This document shows positions 7,161 to 15,319 of a stretch of DNA of 64,000 nt, piece after piece (positions within the stretch are counted from its first letter, which is position 1; the number at the start of each line of letters is the position of its first letter). The notes beneath the pieces were generated by a model that was not told the origin of the DNA, did no database searches, and worked only from the letters and a program-made list of their open reading frames with translations. Made by a program: the position numbers and the translations under genes. Origin of the DNA: Undibacterium sp. YM2 (GTDB lineage Bacteria > Pseudomonadota > Gammaproteobacteria > Burkholderiales > Burkholderiaceae_D); contig NZ_AP018441.1 in the NCBI RefSeq assembly GCF_009937975.1, positions 62,001-126,000 on the forward strand, in the 5' to 3' direction.

Positions 7161-8432
7161 ATGAGCAAGCTGTTCCGCAAAGAAGCGCTCGATCATCAGT
7201 CACAGCGTTATCATGGCGCGATCTTGTTGACACGCACCTGGTCTTATCCTGTGCTCAGTTTGTTCCTGTTCAGCCTGATTGTATTGATCGTTCTTTTTTC
7301 CCTGTTCTTTGGTTTTACCCGCAAAGAGACCGTCAGCGGCATGGTGGTGCCCGACCAGGGCTTATACCGGTTGGCGACACCACAGTCAGGCATTGTGTCC
7401 GTCATTCATGTCAAAGAAGGGCAAGAGGTGCAGGCTGGCGATGCCTTGTTCACTCTCTCTGGTGAACGCAATAATGGCCGCACAGATACCCAGGCTTCCA
7501 TCAAGCAAAGCTTGCAGGCGCGCATTGCGCAATACCATCAAGAGCTGGATCAATTGCAGCAGCAAACAAAAAACAAGCGCATGGACATGGATGGCCGCCA
7601 CGCCAAACTGCAAGCCAGTTTGCAACACCTGGAGAATGAACTGGTACTGCAACGCCGTCGTGTGCAACTGGTACGTGAAAACGCGAATCGCCTGGCAGAT
7701 CTGGGCAAGACAGGTAATGTCTCCAAAGCGGCAATCAATGAAAAAGCAGCCGATGTCATAGAACAAGAATCACGTCTGGCCAGCATAGAGCTGGAGCAAC
7801 TGGCCTTGCAGCGTGAAGTCGCCTCGCTGGCCGCCAGCAGGCTAGACCTGCCTTTACAGGCCGAGCGCGATGCCTCACAACTCAAACGCAATATTGAAGA
7901 ACTGCGGCAACAAGTCACAGAGAGTGAATCCAGACGGCAACTGGTAATACGGGCAGACCAGGCGGGCCGGGTTGCAGGCATCGTCGTTAATCGCGGGCAA
8001 TCTGTGTTCGCGGACCAGCGTCTGGCTAATCTTTTGCCCGCAGGCAGCAAGCTGGAAGTGGAATTATATGCGCCCACCCGCGCTGCCGGTTTTGTCCACC
8101 CCGGTACTGAGGTCATGCTGCGTTACGATGCTTTCCCTTACCAAAAGTTTGGGCAGTTTCGTGGTGTCGTCAAAGAAATCTCCGTAGCCACCATCGCTCT
8201 CGATGACGTGCAGGTAGGCATCAATAATTCCGTGCGCCAGGTCGCTTCCACAGGCGGTGGCGAACCTGTATATCGCTTGCGTGTCGAGCTCGACAGTGCA
8301 CAGGTCAAGGCATTTGGCCGCAACTATCAACTCAAACCCGGCATGCAACTGGCGGCAACGCTAGTGCTGGAACACCGCACCCTGGCGCAATGGGTGCTCG
8401 AGCCTTTGTATGGCATGGCCAGTCAGTTATGA
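7161..8432 (+). CDS. HlyD-family membrane fusion protein of the peptide exporter
   Basis: Periplasmic adaptor of a type I secretion or bacteriocin exporter, 423 residues. It has a cytoplasmic N-terminus of about 30 residues, one membrane helix at about 30-52 (SLFLFSLIVLIVLFSLFFGF), then a biotinyl-lipoyl half (GIVSVIHVKEGQEVQAGDALF). A long coiled-coil hairpin rich in Gln, Leu and Arg follows (about 115-255), then the second lipoyl half (GRVAGIVVNRGQSV) and a beta-barrel end. It is followed 43 bp later by the C39 ABC transporter, and the two form the exporter for the flanking double-glycine peptides. The outer-membrane TolC-type partner is not in the window. Confidence 0.9.
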   Translation: MSKLFRKEALDHQSQRYHGAILLTRTWSYPVLSLFLFSLIVLIVLFSLFFGFTRKETVSGMVVPDQGLYRLATPQSGIVSVIHVKEGQEVQAGDALFTLSGERNNGRTDTQASIKQSLQARIAQYHQELDQLQQQTKNKRMDMDGRHAKLQASLQHLENELVLQRRRVQLVRENANRLADLGKTGNVSKAAINEKAADVIEQESRLASIELEQLALQREVASLAASRLDLPLQAERDASQLKRNIEELRQQVTESESRRQLVIRADQAGRVAGIVVNRGQSVFADQRLANLLPAGSKLEVELYAPTRAAGFVHPGTEVMLRYDAFPYQKFGQFRGVVKEISVATIALDDVQVGINNSVRQVASTGGGEPVYRLRVELDSAQVKAFGRNYQLKPGMQLAATLVLEHRTLAQWVLEPLYGMASQL

Positions 8433-8475
8433 AAACAGAGCAGGTGCAGAACTGTTTAACAAAGAAAGTGTTTGA

Positions 8476-10614
8476 ATGGATAGATTAGGATTACGTCGCC
8501 AGCTCCCCGTATTTTTACAGACAGAGGCCACAGAATGCGGCCTCTGTAGCGTTGCCATGGTGGCCAATTATCACGGTTACCTGACTGATCTGGCGACGCT
8601 CAGGCTGCGCTTTTCTATCTCACGCAAGGGCGCAACCCTGCAAAGCCTGATCAGGATAGCCCGCGGCTTGAAGCTGGAAAGCCGCCCGCTCAAGCTGGAA
8701 ATGAACCATCTGTCGCAACTGCAATTACCTTGCATCCTGCATTGGGACATGGACCATTTTGTGGTGCTCAAGTCCGTATCAGCAAAAGAAGTGGTGATCC
8801 ATGACCCGGCCATAGGCTTGCGCCGCTTTAGCCTGGATGAATTTTCCAAGCACTTTACTGGTGTGGCACTTGAGCTTAGTCCTGCCAGCGACTTTACACC
8901 TGCCACTAATAAACTGCAATTTACCCTGCGCAGCCTCATGGGGCGCATCACGGGTTTAAAGCGTGGCCTGAGTCAGATTTTCTTGCTGGCACTGGCGCTG
9001 GAATTTGTCTCTATTGCCTTACCCTTTTATTTGCAATGGGTAGTCGATCATGCTCTTGTTTCCATAGACCGTGATTTGCTAAGCACCCTGGCGCTGGGTT
9101 TTGGTTTGCTGGTATTGATACAGGCAGCAATCAGCGCTGTGCGCAGCTGGTTTGTGGTGGCGCTCAGTACCCGGCTCAATTTCCAATGGATGAGCAATGT
9201 GTTTGCGCATCTGGTCAAACTGCCGTTGGAGTTTTTTGAAAAAAGACATATCGGCAATATTCTTTCGCGCTTTGGTTCTATCACCACCATACAAAAAACA
9301 TTGACGACAGGCTTTGTGCAAGCACTGGTCGATGGTGTCATGGTCATAGGTACTTTCAGCATGATGCTGTTTTACAGCCGCAGCTTGGCTTTGGTGGCAA
9401 CGGTTGCAGTTGTGCTGTATGCCCTGATGCGCTGGAGTGTGTACACCGCCTTACGCACAGCCACGGCCGAGCAGATTATTCACGCTGCCAAGCAGACCAC
9501 GCATTTTCTGGAGACCGCCAGCGGTATACAAAGCGTGCGCCTGTTTGGCAAAGGTGAACAAAGACGTGCTGGCTGGCTCAATATTCTGGCAGAACAATTC
9601 AATGCAGACCTGCGCATACAGCGCATACGTGTCAGTTACGAAACCGCACAAACCCTGTTGTTTGGTCTGGAGAGAGTCATCATCGTCTGGCTGGCGTCCC
9701 GTGCTGTCATGGATAATACTTTTACTGTGGGCATGTTGCTGGCCTTTATCGCCTACCGTGACCAGTTCTCTGCCCGTCTGGCTGCCCTGATAGACAAGGT
9801 CATAGAATTCATGATGCTGAGCCTGCATGGTGAAAGAGTCGCCGACATCGTCATGGCAGAAACTGAACTGACTACGCAAGATCATGATCACGAACTCGAT
9901 GTGAGCAAGATCAAACCCAGCATACAACTACGCGATGTGTCTTTTCGCTATTCACCGACTGAACCTAATGTGATCGAAAACATCAATCTCAGCGTAGCGG
10001 CGGGTGAATGCATTGCCATTACTGGTGTATCCGGCTGCGGCAAGACTACGCTGGTCAAGGTTATGCTGGGCTTGCTCACTCCCACGCAAGGCGAAGTCTT
10101 GCTGGATGGCGTACCCATCAAACGCCTGGGCTTAAGCAATTACCGCGACATGATAGGCACCGTCATGCAGGAAGACCGCATGTTCTCCGGCTCTATCGCA
10201 GACAATATCTGTTTCTTTGACCCGCTGCCAGACTGGGAACGCATACGTCACTGCGCACAACTGGCGGCAGTGCATGATGAAATCACTGCCATGCCCATGG
10301 GCTATTACACCATCACCGGCGACAGCGGCATAGGCATCAGTGGTGGACAAAAACAAAGAATACTACTGGCCCGCGCCCTATACCGCCAGCCCCGCATACT
10401 TGTGCTGGACGAAGCAACCAGCCAGCTTGATGTAGCAAACGAACGCAGTGTGAATGCAACAGTGACTGAATTGGGCCTGACCCGCATTATCGTCGCGCAC
10501 AGGCCAGAGACAATAGCGATGGCGGACAGGGTCGTAGTGATCAAGGCTGGGCGGCTGGTGGATGAGTTGCTTAAAGATGGTTCAAGTGAGCAAACGAAAG
10601 TTAGCGCTCATTAG
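8476..10614 (+). CDS. Peptidase C39-containing ABC exporter (CvaB/LagD type)
   Basis: A 712-residue bacteriocin-type exporter that cuts double-glycine leaders and exports the product across the inner membrane. The N-terminal C39 domain has the full catalytic set: Gln15, Cys21 (TEATECGLC), His94 (LHWDMDHFVVL) and Asp110 (IHDPAIG). A six-helix ABC membrane domain covers about residues 160-440. The ATPase domain has Walker A GVSGCGKTT, signature ISGGQKQR and Walker B ILVLDEATS. All key residues are present, so both protease and ATPase should be active. Substrates are inferred to be the ten short peptides at 5299-6966 and 10740-11184, which carry matching leaders. A strong terminator follows. Confidence 0.93.
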   Translation: MDRLGLRRQLPVFLQTEATECGLCSVAMVANYHGYLTDLATLRLRFSISRKGATLQSLIRIARGLKLESRPLKLEMNHLSQLQLPCILHWDMDHFVVLKSVSAKEVVIHDPAIGLRRFSLDEFSKHFTGVALELSPASDFTPATNKLQFTLRSLMGRITGLKRGLSQIFLLALALEFVSIALPFYLQWVVDHALVSIDRDLLSTLALGFGLLVLIQAAISAVRSWFVVALSTRLNFQWMSNVFAHLVKLPLEFFEKRHIGNILSRFGSITTIQKTLTTGFVQALVDGVMVIGTFSMMLFYSRSLALVATVAVVLYALMRWSVYTALRTATAEQIIHAAKQTTHFLETASGIQSVRLFGKGEQRRAGWLNILAEQFNADLRIQRIRVSYETAQTLLFGLERVIIVWLASRAVMDNTFTVGMLLAFIAYRDQFSARLAALIDKVIEFMMLSLHGERVADIVMAETELTTQDHDHELDVSKIKPSIQLRDVSFRYSPTEPNVIENINLSVAAGECIAITGVSGCGKTTLVKVMLGLLTPTQGEVLLDGVPIKRLGLSNYRDMIGTVMQEDRMFSGSIADNICFFDPLPDWERIRHCAQLAAVHDEITAMPMGYYTITGDSGIGISGGQKQRILLARALYRQPRILVLDEATSQLDVANERSVNATVTELGLTRIIVAHRPETIAMADRVVVIKAGRLVDELLKDGSSEQTKVSAH

Positions 10615-10625
10615 TCAATAAAAGA

Positions 10626-10658
10626 AAAACATAGCCAAAGCAAGTTTGGCTATGTTTT
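10626..10658. terminator. Bidirectional rho-independent terminator
   Basis: ACATAGCCAAA and TTTGGCTATGT form a perfect 11-bp stem (10629-10639 with 10645-10655) and a 5-base loop. The stem is flanked by A and T runs on both sides that extend the pairing. It ends the exporter operon and could also stop transcription from the peptide genes reading leftward at 10740. Confidence 0.85.
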
Positions 10659-10739
10659 GGCATTGCGATGTGGAGCCGATGATTTAAGAGAAAAAGATGT
10701 TTATTTCGATAATTTCATCTCTTTCTTTATCTAGATTTT

Positions 10740-10901
10740 TCAGCCGCCATTTCCCGTTTCAATATCAACTTCTGGTCCACCTGCAACTGCAAGAATTTCT
10801 TCAGTTGTCAACGTACACAGCTTCGATTCACATGGTGCTGTCTGTTCGTTATTTGCAGGCTCCACAATGAGGGATATTTTTGTTGTGTTAGTGTGTTTCA
10901 T
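10740..10901 (-). CDS. Double-glycine leader peptide, second cluster, copy 10
   Basis: A 53-residue precursor. The ATG at 10901 follows GGAAGAG; longer readings would overlap copy 9. It begins MKHTNTTKIS, ends its leader with LTTEEILAVAGG and has the tail PEVDIETGNGG. This tail differs at only one position from the tail of the 154-residue protein at 11282-11746. Two Cys lie in the leader. It is on the minus strand downstream of copy 9, separated from the main array by the exporter genes. Confidence 0.8.
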   Translation of the reverse strand: MKHTNTTKISLIVEPANNEQTAPCESKLCTLTTEEILAVAGGPEVDIETGNGG

Positions 10902-11019
10902 TTTTTCTCTTCCAAGTTGAATAAATTTAAAAAAATAGCTCTTCAATATAAGCGTATGCGGCAAAGAGCTGCTTGCAGCATCGCTTAATTTACTAGCCGC
11001 GAATTTAATTGGCAAAAAT

Positions 11020-11184
11020 CTAGCCGCCACCGCCACCCGCTTCAACATCAACCTCTGGACCGCCTGCAACTACGAGAATTTCTTCGCTTGTTAATGCACG
11101 CATGCATTTCTGTTCCAGCGTCGCAGAATTATCGATCAATGGTGGTGATACTTGAGTCACTTTTGATTTGACTAGGTTTTCCAT
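11020..11184 (-). CDS. Double-glycine leader peptide, second cluster, copy 9
   Basis: A 54-residue precursor beginning MENLVKSKVT, with LTSEEILVVAGG before the predicted cut and the tail PEVDVEAGGGGG (12 residues, ending in five glycines). AAAAGGA stands before the ATG at 11184. It lies 97 bp after the 154-residue protein gene and about 118 bp before copy 10, all on the minus strand, so the three may be one transcript starting near the kinase gene. Confidence 0.8.
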   Translation of the reverse strand: MENLVKSKVTQVSPPLIDNSATLEQKCMRALTSEEILVVAGGPEVDVEAGGGGG

Positions 11185-11281
11185 ATAAATCCTTTTGAAT
11201 TGAAATTTTTCTTGTTAGAACTCTGCTTGTCACACATTTTTGTATTTATAAGTTCCGCAAATATATAAAGCAGGAATTAAA

Positions 11282-11746
11282 TTAACCACCACCACGTGTT
11301 TCAATATCCACCTCAGGATCAGGTAGATAGAAAAATTCTGAGCTTACAACATTCCCATTTGAATCTTTAAAATCTGCTGAAAATGAGATTGTAAATCCCC
11401 AAAATCCGATACTGTCTTTAGTCAGGGTTATTGTTACGCCATCAACTGGACATGCGGTAGCTGTAGTTCCGACAACGTTAGGTTCGCCATTGGGTTGTGT
11501 ACCTTTGCAGATTGCAATAAAGGCGCTAGCTGTTACCGAGACGGTGTCTCCAGGATTGGTTGGTGTACCTGAAAAAGCAAAGGTTACAGTATCGTCCACA
11601 TTGAGGTAGCGATGACCTGTTTGAGTATTTATAGGAAGAGGAGGGGTAAATCTTCCTGTTGCCGATACAGTAGCTCGGCTTTGTGGGTCACCCTGATTAA
11701 AGTATGTTGTGAATGTATAATTTACTGGTGGGGCTGGATCACTCAT
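11282..11746 (-). CDS. 154-aa protein sharing the PEVDIET-GG tail of the small peptides
   Basis: Unknown protein beginning MSDPAPPVNYTF. It looks all-beta: alternating polar and hydrophobic residues, many Thr, Val, Asn and Gly, no signal peptide, no membrane span, and two Cys far apart (ICKGT and TACPVDG). Its end, DPEVDIETRGGG, matches the tail of the leader peptide at 10740 (PEVDIETGNGG), but it lacks the LxxEEIL-VAGG leader. The ATG at 11746 is used; a TTG lies two codons upstream. It sits between the kinase gene and the peptides on the same strand. It could be a partner, a carrier or a non-processed member of the peptide family. Confidence 0.7.
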   Translation of the reverse strand: MSDPAPPVNYTFTTYFNQGDPQSRATVSATGRFTPPLPINTQTGHRYLNVDDTVTFAFSGTPTNPGDTVSVTASAFIAICKGTQPNGEPNVVGTTATACPVDGVTITLTKDSIGFWGFTISFSADFKDSNGNVVSSEFFYLPDPEVDIETRGGG

Positions 11747-11873
11747 ATTCAATCTTTCAATTGGTTGAACTAGTCAAATAAGCATGTGTACTCATGCTCG
11801 CCGTTTCAATAATCCCTTATTTCAGATCATAGAATTCTTAATACAGCAGCTAATATGCAATAACTGTTCCAGA

Positions 11874-14102
11874 TCATTTTTTTTCATGGTCAACGAGTTT
11901 TATATAGCGCTGATCACGCCTTAAACTGAGTAAGTCAGGCTCACTCTCTATAGTTTTTATTGGGAGTTGGTATTTGATAGCCATTCCCAATTCATTGATT
12001 GCTTCATCTCGTTTGCCAAGCAATTCGTGAGCTAATCCAAGACGAAAATGGACATTGCGGTTTTCAGGGTCTAGTTCAAGAGCTTGGTACAAATACTTCA
12101 TTCCTGTTTGCATATCACCTATACGTATGGAATACAGGCCAAAGCGAGAAATCATCGTTGCATCAGCCTTTTTCGGAATTGTTGGTAAACGCTGAGAAAG
12201 AAGTTCGCGCGCCCGTTCATATGCTTTTTTTGCTTTTTCTTCTTGACCAGGTATCCAACGTAAAGTATCGCCCCAGTTTGCCCAGCCGTCATACCTCGCT
12301 GGACTGCCTTTATCCGGCGAAATAGCTGCTTCAAATGCTTCCGCTGCCTTAACGTATTCGCCATCGTTAAACAGTATCTGGCCCATGTTTGAATATAATA
12401 AAGCATCTGGTCGTATTAATAACCCCTGCTGTAGAATCTGTTTGGCTTCTGTTTCTCGATTTTGCCTGACCAATATATTGCTCAGATTCGCGTATGCGGC
12501 TACAGAGTCGGGTTGTATTTTTATGCTTATGCGGAAAAATTTTTCTGCTTCTGTATATTTGCTCAACTCAGCATAAACTGCACCAAGTTCTTCTGCAAAC
12601 ATACGTTCATAGGGAAATTTCTCTAGTCCCGCGGCGGCAATTTTTATAGCTTCGTCATAGCGTTTTAGTTTTCTTAAAACGGTGACTAACCCAAATGTAG
12701 CAAAAATATTATCAGGATCTAGGGCTAAAGCCTGTTCATACGAATTTTGTGCCAAATCATTCTTACCCATTTGCGATCTTACACGTGCAAGAGCGATGTG
12801 ACTGAGTGCTAATTTGTCGTTCAATTTTAAAGCCTGCTGTGCGCTTGCGTCGGCTTTCTGAAGCAGAACTGAATCCTGTCTGTCGCTATCGTAGCGAAAC
12901 GTATAAATTATAGAAAGACCAGCAACCGCGCCAGCATGATCGGGATTGCGCTTTAAAATTGTTTCAAAACTTGCTTGTGCCTTATTTAGGCTACTTGGTA
13001 TGTCATATTGCCTTAATGCTTCTAATCCTTGTTTCATAGTCAACGACTCTGAAAACGGCTTCAACGACATCTTGTCCATTTCAAGATAAGGCACAGCTTG
13101 CCAAGCCCCATAGCCCAACGCGACGATGATGGCGCTGACGATAGCAAAGCGTTTCGGCTTGCTCAGCGCCTTCCAGCCATTGCCTGAAATGCTGTTTACA
13201 TCCACAGCACCACCCGCTGCCACTAGTACAGGCACACTCACCAACCCACGCAATTGCTCATGCACCTGCTGCATGTTGTTCAGGCGTTTCTCAGTTTGCC
13301 GCGCCGTCATCGCCAGCACCAGCTTGATCAACTCTGGTTTGCATCCTGCCGGGAATTCCCAAGTGTCAGAATTCGATTGCATCAGGGCGGCGGCCAGGGC
13401 CAGGCCGCTTGCGTTGGCGAAGGGGCGTTGGCCGGTCAGGGTTTCGTAGAGGATGACGCCGAGGGCGTAGATGTCGCTCTGGGCGCTGGCCGGGCTGCCC
13501 ATCATGCGTTCCGGGGCCATGTAGGCTATCGTGCCTTGCGGGTCGAGCTGGCTCATGGATGTGGTGGCTTGTGCATCGGTTTTTGATGCGAGGCCAAAGT
13601 CGAGTATGCGGACTTTGCCGTCGGGTTCGACCATGAGGTTCGACGGTTTCAGGTCGCCATGGATGAGGCCGCTGGCGTGGGCCTCTTGCATGGCTTCAGC
13701 GACCTGGCTGATGATGTTGATGGCTTGCTGTTCTGGCAGCGGCTGCTGCGGATTTTGTTGCAGCAATTGCTTGAGGGTCAGGCCGGGCACCAGTTCCATG
13801 ACGATGGAATGGCTATTGTCCTCATCTTCAATGGCAAAAATCTTGACGAAGGCAGGGTGCTTGAGGGATGCGGCCAGGCGGGCTTCCTTGAGCAGGCTGC
13901 TGGTCTGGATTGCACTTCCTGCGCCCTCTGTGGCTTTGAGCTGTTTGATGGCGACAGGGCGGCAGAGTTTGCTGTCCCAGGCTTCATGGACTTGCCCAAA
14001 GCCGCCTTCACCCAGACGCTTTTTGAATTCGTAATGTCTGAGGCTGACGCTTACTTCCTCTACTCCAGTATTGTCGTTGCTAGCCAGATTGGTATTTTGC
14101 AT
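11874..14102 (-). CDS. Transmembrane Ser/Thr protein kinase with C-terminal TPR repeats
   Basis: A 742-residue PknB-type kinase. The kinase domain lies at about 24-290: glycine loop GEGGFGQV, VAIK lysine, catalytic loop HGDLKPSN (Gly where HRD kinases have Arg, common in bacterial kinases), DFG in RILDFGLAS, and APE in YMAPERM. One membrane helix (about 318-338, FAIVSAIIVALGYGAW) is followed by an outer part of about 400 residues made of TPR units (for example YEQALALDPDNIFATFGL). The half encoding the TPRs is clearly AT-richer than the kinase half. It likely senses something outside and phosphorylates cytoplasmic targets; the FHA activator at 3741 is a plausible reader, by inference. Confidence 0.88.
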   Translation of the reverse strand: MQNTNLASNDNTGVEEVSVSLRHYEFKKRLGEGGFGQVHEAWDSKLCRPVAIKQLKATEGAGSAIQTSSLLKEARLAASLKHPAFVKIFAIEDEDNSHSIVMELVPGLTLKQLLQQNPQQPLPEQQAINIISQVAEAMQEAHASGLIHGDLKPSNLMVEPDGKVRILDFGLASKTDAQATTSMSQLDPQGTIAYMAPERMMGSPASAQSDIYALGVILYETLTGQRPFANASGLALAAALMQSNSDTWEFPAGCKPELIKLVLAMTARQTEKRLNNMQQVHEQLRGLVSVPVLVAAGGAVDVNSISGNGWKALSKPKRFAIVSAIIVALGYGAWQAVPYLEMDKMSLKPFSESLTMKQGLEALRQYDIPSSLNKAQASFETILKRNPDHAGAVAGLSIIYTFRYDSDRQDSVLLQKADASAQQALKLNDKLALSHIALARVRSQMGKNDLAQNSYEQALALDPDNIFATFGLVTVLRKLKRYDEAIKIAAAGLEKFPYERMFAEELGAVYAELSKYTEAEKFFRISIKIQPDSVAAYANLSNILVRQNRETEAKQILQQGLLIRPDALLYSNMGQILFNDGEYVKAAEAFEAAISPDKGSPARYDGWANWGDTLRWIPGQEEKAKKAYERARELLSQRLPTIPKKADATMISRFGLYSIRIGDMQTGMKYLYQALELDPENRNVHFRLGLAHELLGKRDEAINELGMAIKYQLPIKTIESEPDLLSLRRDQRYIKLVDHEKK

Positions 14103-14107
14103 GGGTT

Positions 14108-14169
14108 TCTTGCATGGTTATTATTTTTTGCCGCAATTGTTCGATGTGCAGCTATCTATCCATGCAAGA
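14108..14169. promoter_or_regulatory. 10-bp inverted repeat upstream of the kinase gene
   Basis: TCTTGCATGG (14108-14117) and CCATGCAAGA (14160-14169) are perfect inverted copies 42 bases apart, just before the kinase start at 14102. Spacing of whole helical turns would suit a DNA-looping or dimeric operator. The function is inferred from position only. Confidence 0.3.
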
Positions 14170-14298
14170 TAGTTGCTAGTCGTAACAAGATGTAACGGCA
14201 ATAATATAGCGAACTTTATTACAAAACTGTGTACTCACAGTGACAAGCCAATCTATTTTATATGTAAATGACATGTTAATTGACAGTAATTTACATGT

Positions 14299-14328
14299 AA
14301 AAACCCCGCTTGCACAGTCTCTACGGGG
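14299..14328 (-). terminator. Rho-independent terminator after the YigZ gene
   Basis: On the minus strand CCCCG and CGGGG pair around a 15-base loop and are followed by TTTTT, about 20 bp beyond the stop at 14349. The short stem makes this a moderate terminator. Confidence 0.5.
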
Positions 14329-14348
14329 CGGGAACGGTGGGGTGGAAA

Positions 14349-14945
14349 CTAAATAGTTTGCTCTGGTTTGATGATGCTGACTTGCCCTTTGAGCATTTCT
14401 ATCAATTCAGCTTCAAAGCTGGCAGCAAGTTTTTGTTTGAGGCTGATGCTGATGGTGGCTGATTCGGTATAGGCCAGCCCGGTGACGCTGGCGGTGAATT
14501 TGTCGCACAGGCGGCGTACGTGGGATTCGTCGGCATAGGCGCAGAGAATGTCCCATTCAAGCATGTATTCAACTTCTGTCAGTTCTGCGAGCTTGAAGGC
14601 GTCGGAGATGGCCTGGCCATAAGCGCGGGTCAGGCCGCCTGCACCGAGCTTGATGCCGCCCCAGTAGCGCACGACAACGGCCAGTACATTGGTCACGTCT
14701 TTGTGCACCAGCACGTTGTACATGGGCTTGGCGGCGGTGCCAGACGGTTCGCCATCATCATCCAGGCCAGAGTCGCCGCTGCAGATCAGCGCCCAGCAGA
14801 CATGCACGGCATCCGGGTGTTGTGCCCGTATCTGCGCCAGTTGCTGGCGAGCATCGGCGCGGCTGTTCATTGGGTAGAGCTGGCCCAGAAAACGGCTTTT
14901 CTTGATTTCAATTTCGGCAAAAGCAGGGGCGGCGAGCTGGTACAT
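14349..14945 (-). CDS. yigZ: YigZ/IMPACT family protein
   Basis: A 198-residue member of the conserved UPF0029/IMPACT family; the biochemical role in bacteria is not settled. Family motifs are KKSRFLGQLYP near the start, GDSGLDDDGEPSGTAAKPM and VVVRYWGGIKLGAGGLTRAYG. The C-terminal part fits the DUF1949 ferredoxin-like domain. Length is typical. It stands alone, with a terminator on its 3' side and a repeat element on its 5' side. Confidence 0.9.
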   Translation of the reverse strand: MYQLAAPAFAEIEIKKSRFLGQLYPMNSRADARQQLAQIRAQHPDAVHVCWALICSGDSGLDDDGEPSGTAAKPMYNVLVHKDVTNVLAVVVRYWGGIKLGAGGLTRAYGQAISDAFKLAELTEVEYMLEWDILCAYADESHVRRLCDKFTASVTGLAYTESATISISLKQKLAASFEAELIEMLKGQVSIIKPEQTI

Positions 14946-15045
14946 GGGGTGCTGGATGGGGGAAAGTCGCTATTTTGGCGGCTAATTGGGTTTGGGTATA
15001 CATAAAATGCTTAATGTAGCTTTGCGAAGTAGCCGGAGTATTTAT

Positions 15046-15156
15046 CTTCCCTTCAAGGGAAGGGCCAGGGTAGGGATGGGTTTCGGTTGATTGGCCACTT
15101 CTCCAGTTATTACAGAAACCCATCCCCATCCCAACCTTCCCCTTGAAGGGGAAGGA
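15046..15156. repeat. REPIN-like pair of inverted palindromic repeats
   Basis: Two related copies face each other. The left (about 15046-15083) reads CTTCCCTTCAAGGGAAGG then AGGGATGGGTTTC. The right (about 15115-15156) reads GAAACCCATCCCCATCCCAA then CCTTCCCCTTGAAGGGGAAGG. Each has its own palindrome, and the two together can fold into a long hairpin. A third copy, matching the right one nearly base for base in the reverse orientation, is at 29511-29550. This is the layout of REP doublets (REPINs), which are mobilised by RAYT transposases in other bacteria. No RAYT gene is in the window. Confidence 0.6.
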
Positions 15157-15319
15157 GTCGAAATCTCTTCACGCTGCGCTGCCTGCCGGCAGATAAGGGA
15201 TGTATATGCTGGGCTTGGCATTTGTTTTGCAGATGTTTTTGCAACTTCTGAGCTATATCAAGTAGCTTGATACGCTTGCGCTTTATCTTTGGCATTTGAA
15301 TACCCGCAGGAGCCAGAAC

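Noticed and set aside
3741..14102. Classical class II bacteriocin locus
   Set aside because: The exporter and leaders fit, but the tails are only 10-19 residues, acidic and Gly-rich, and there is no evident immunity gene, so this label would be too specific.
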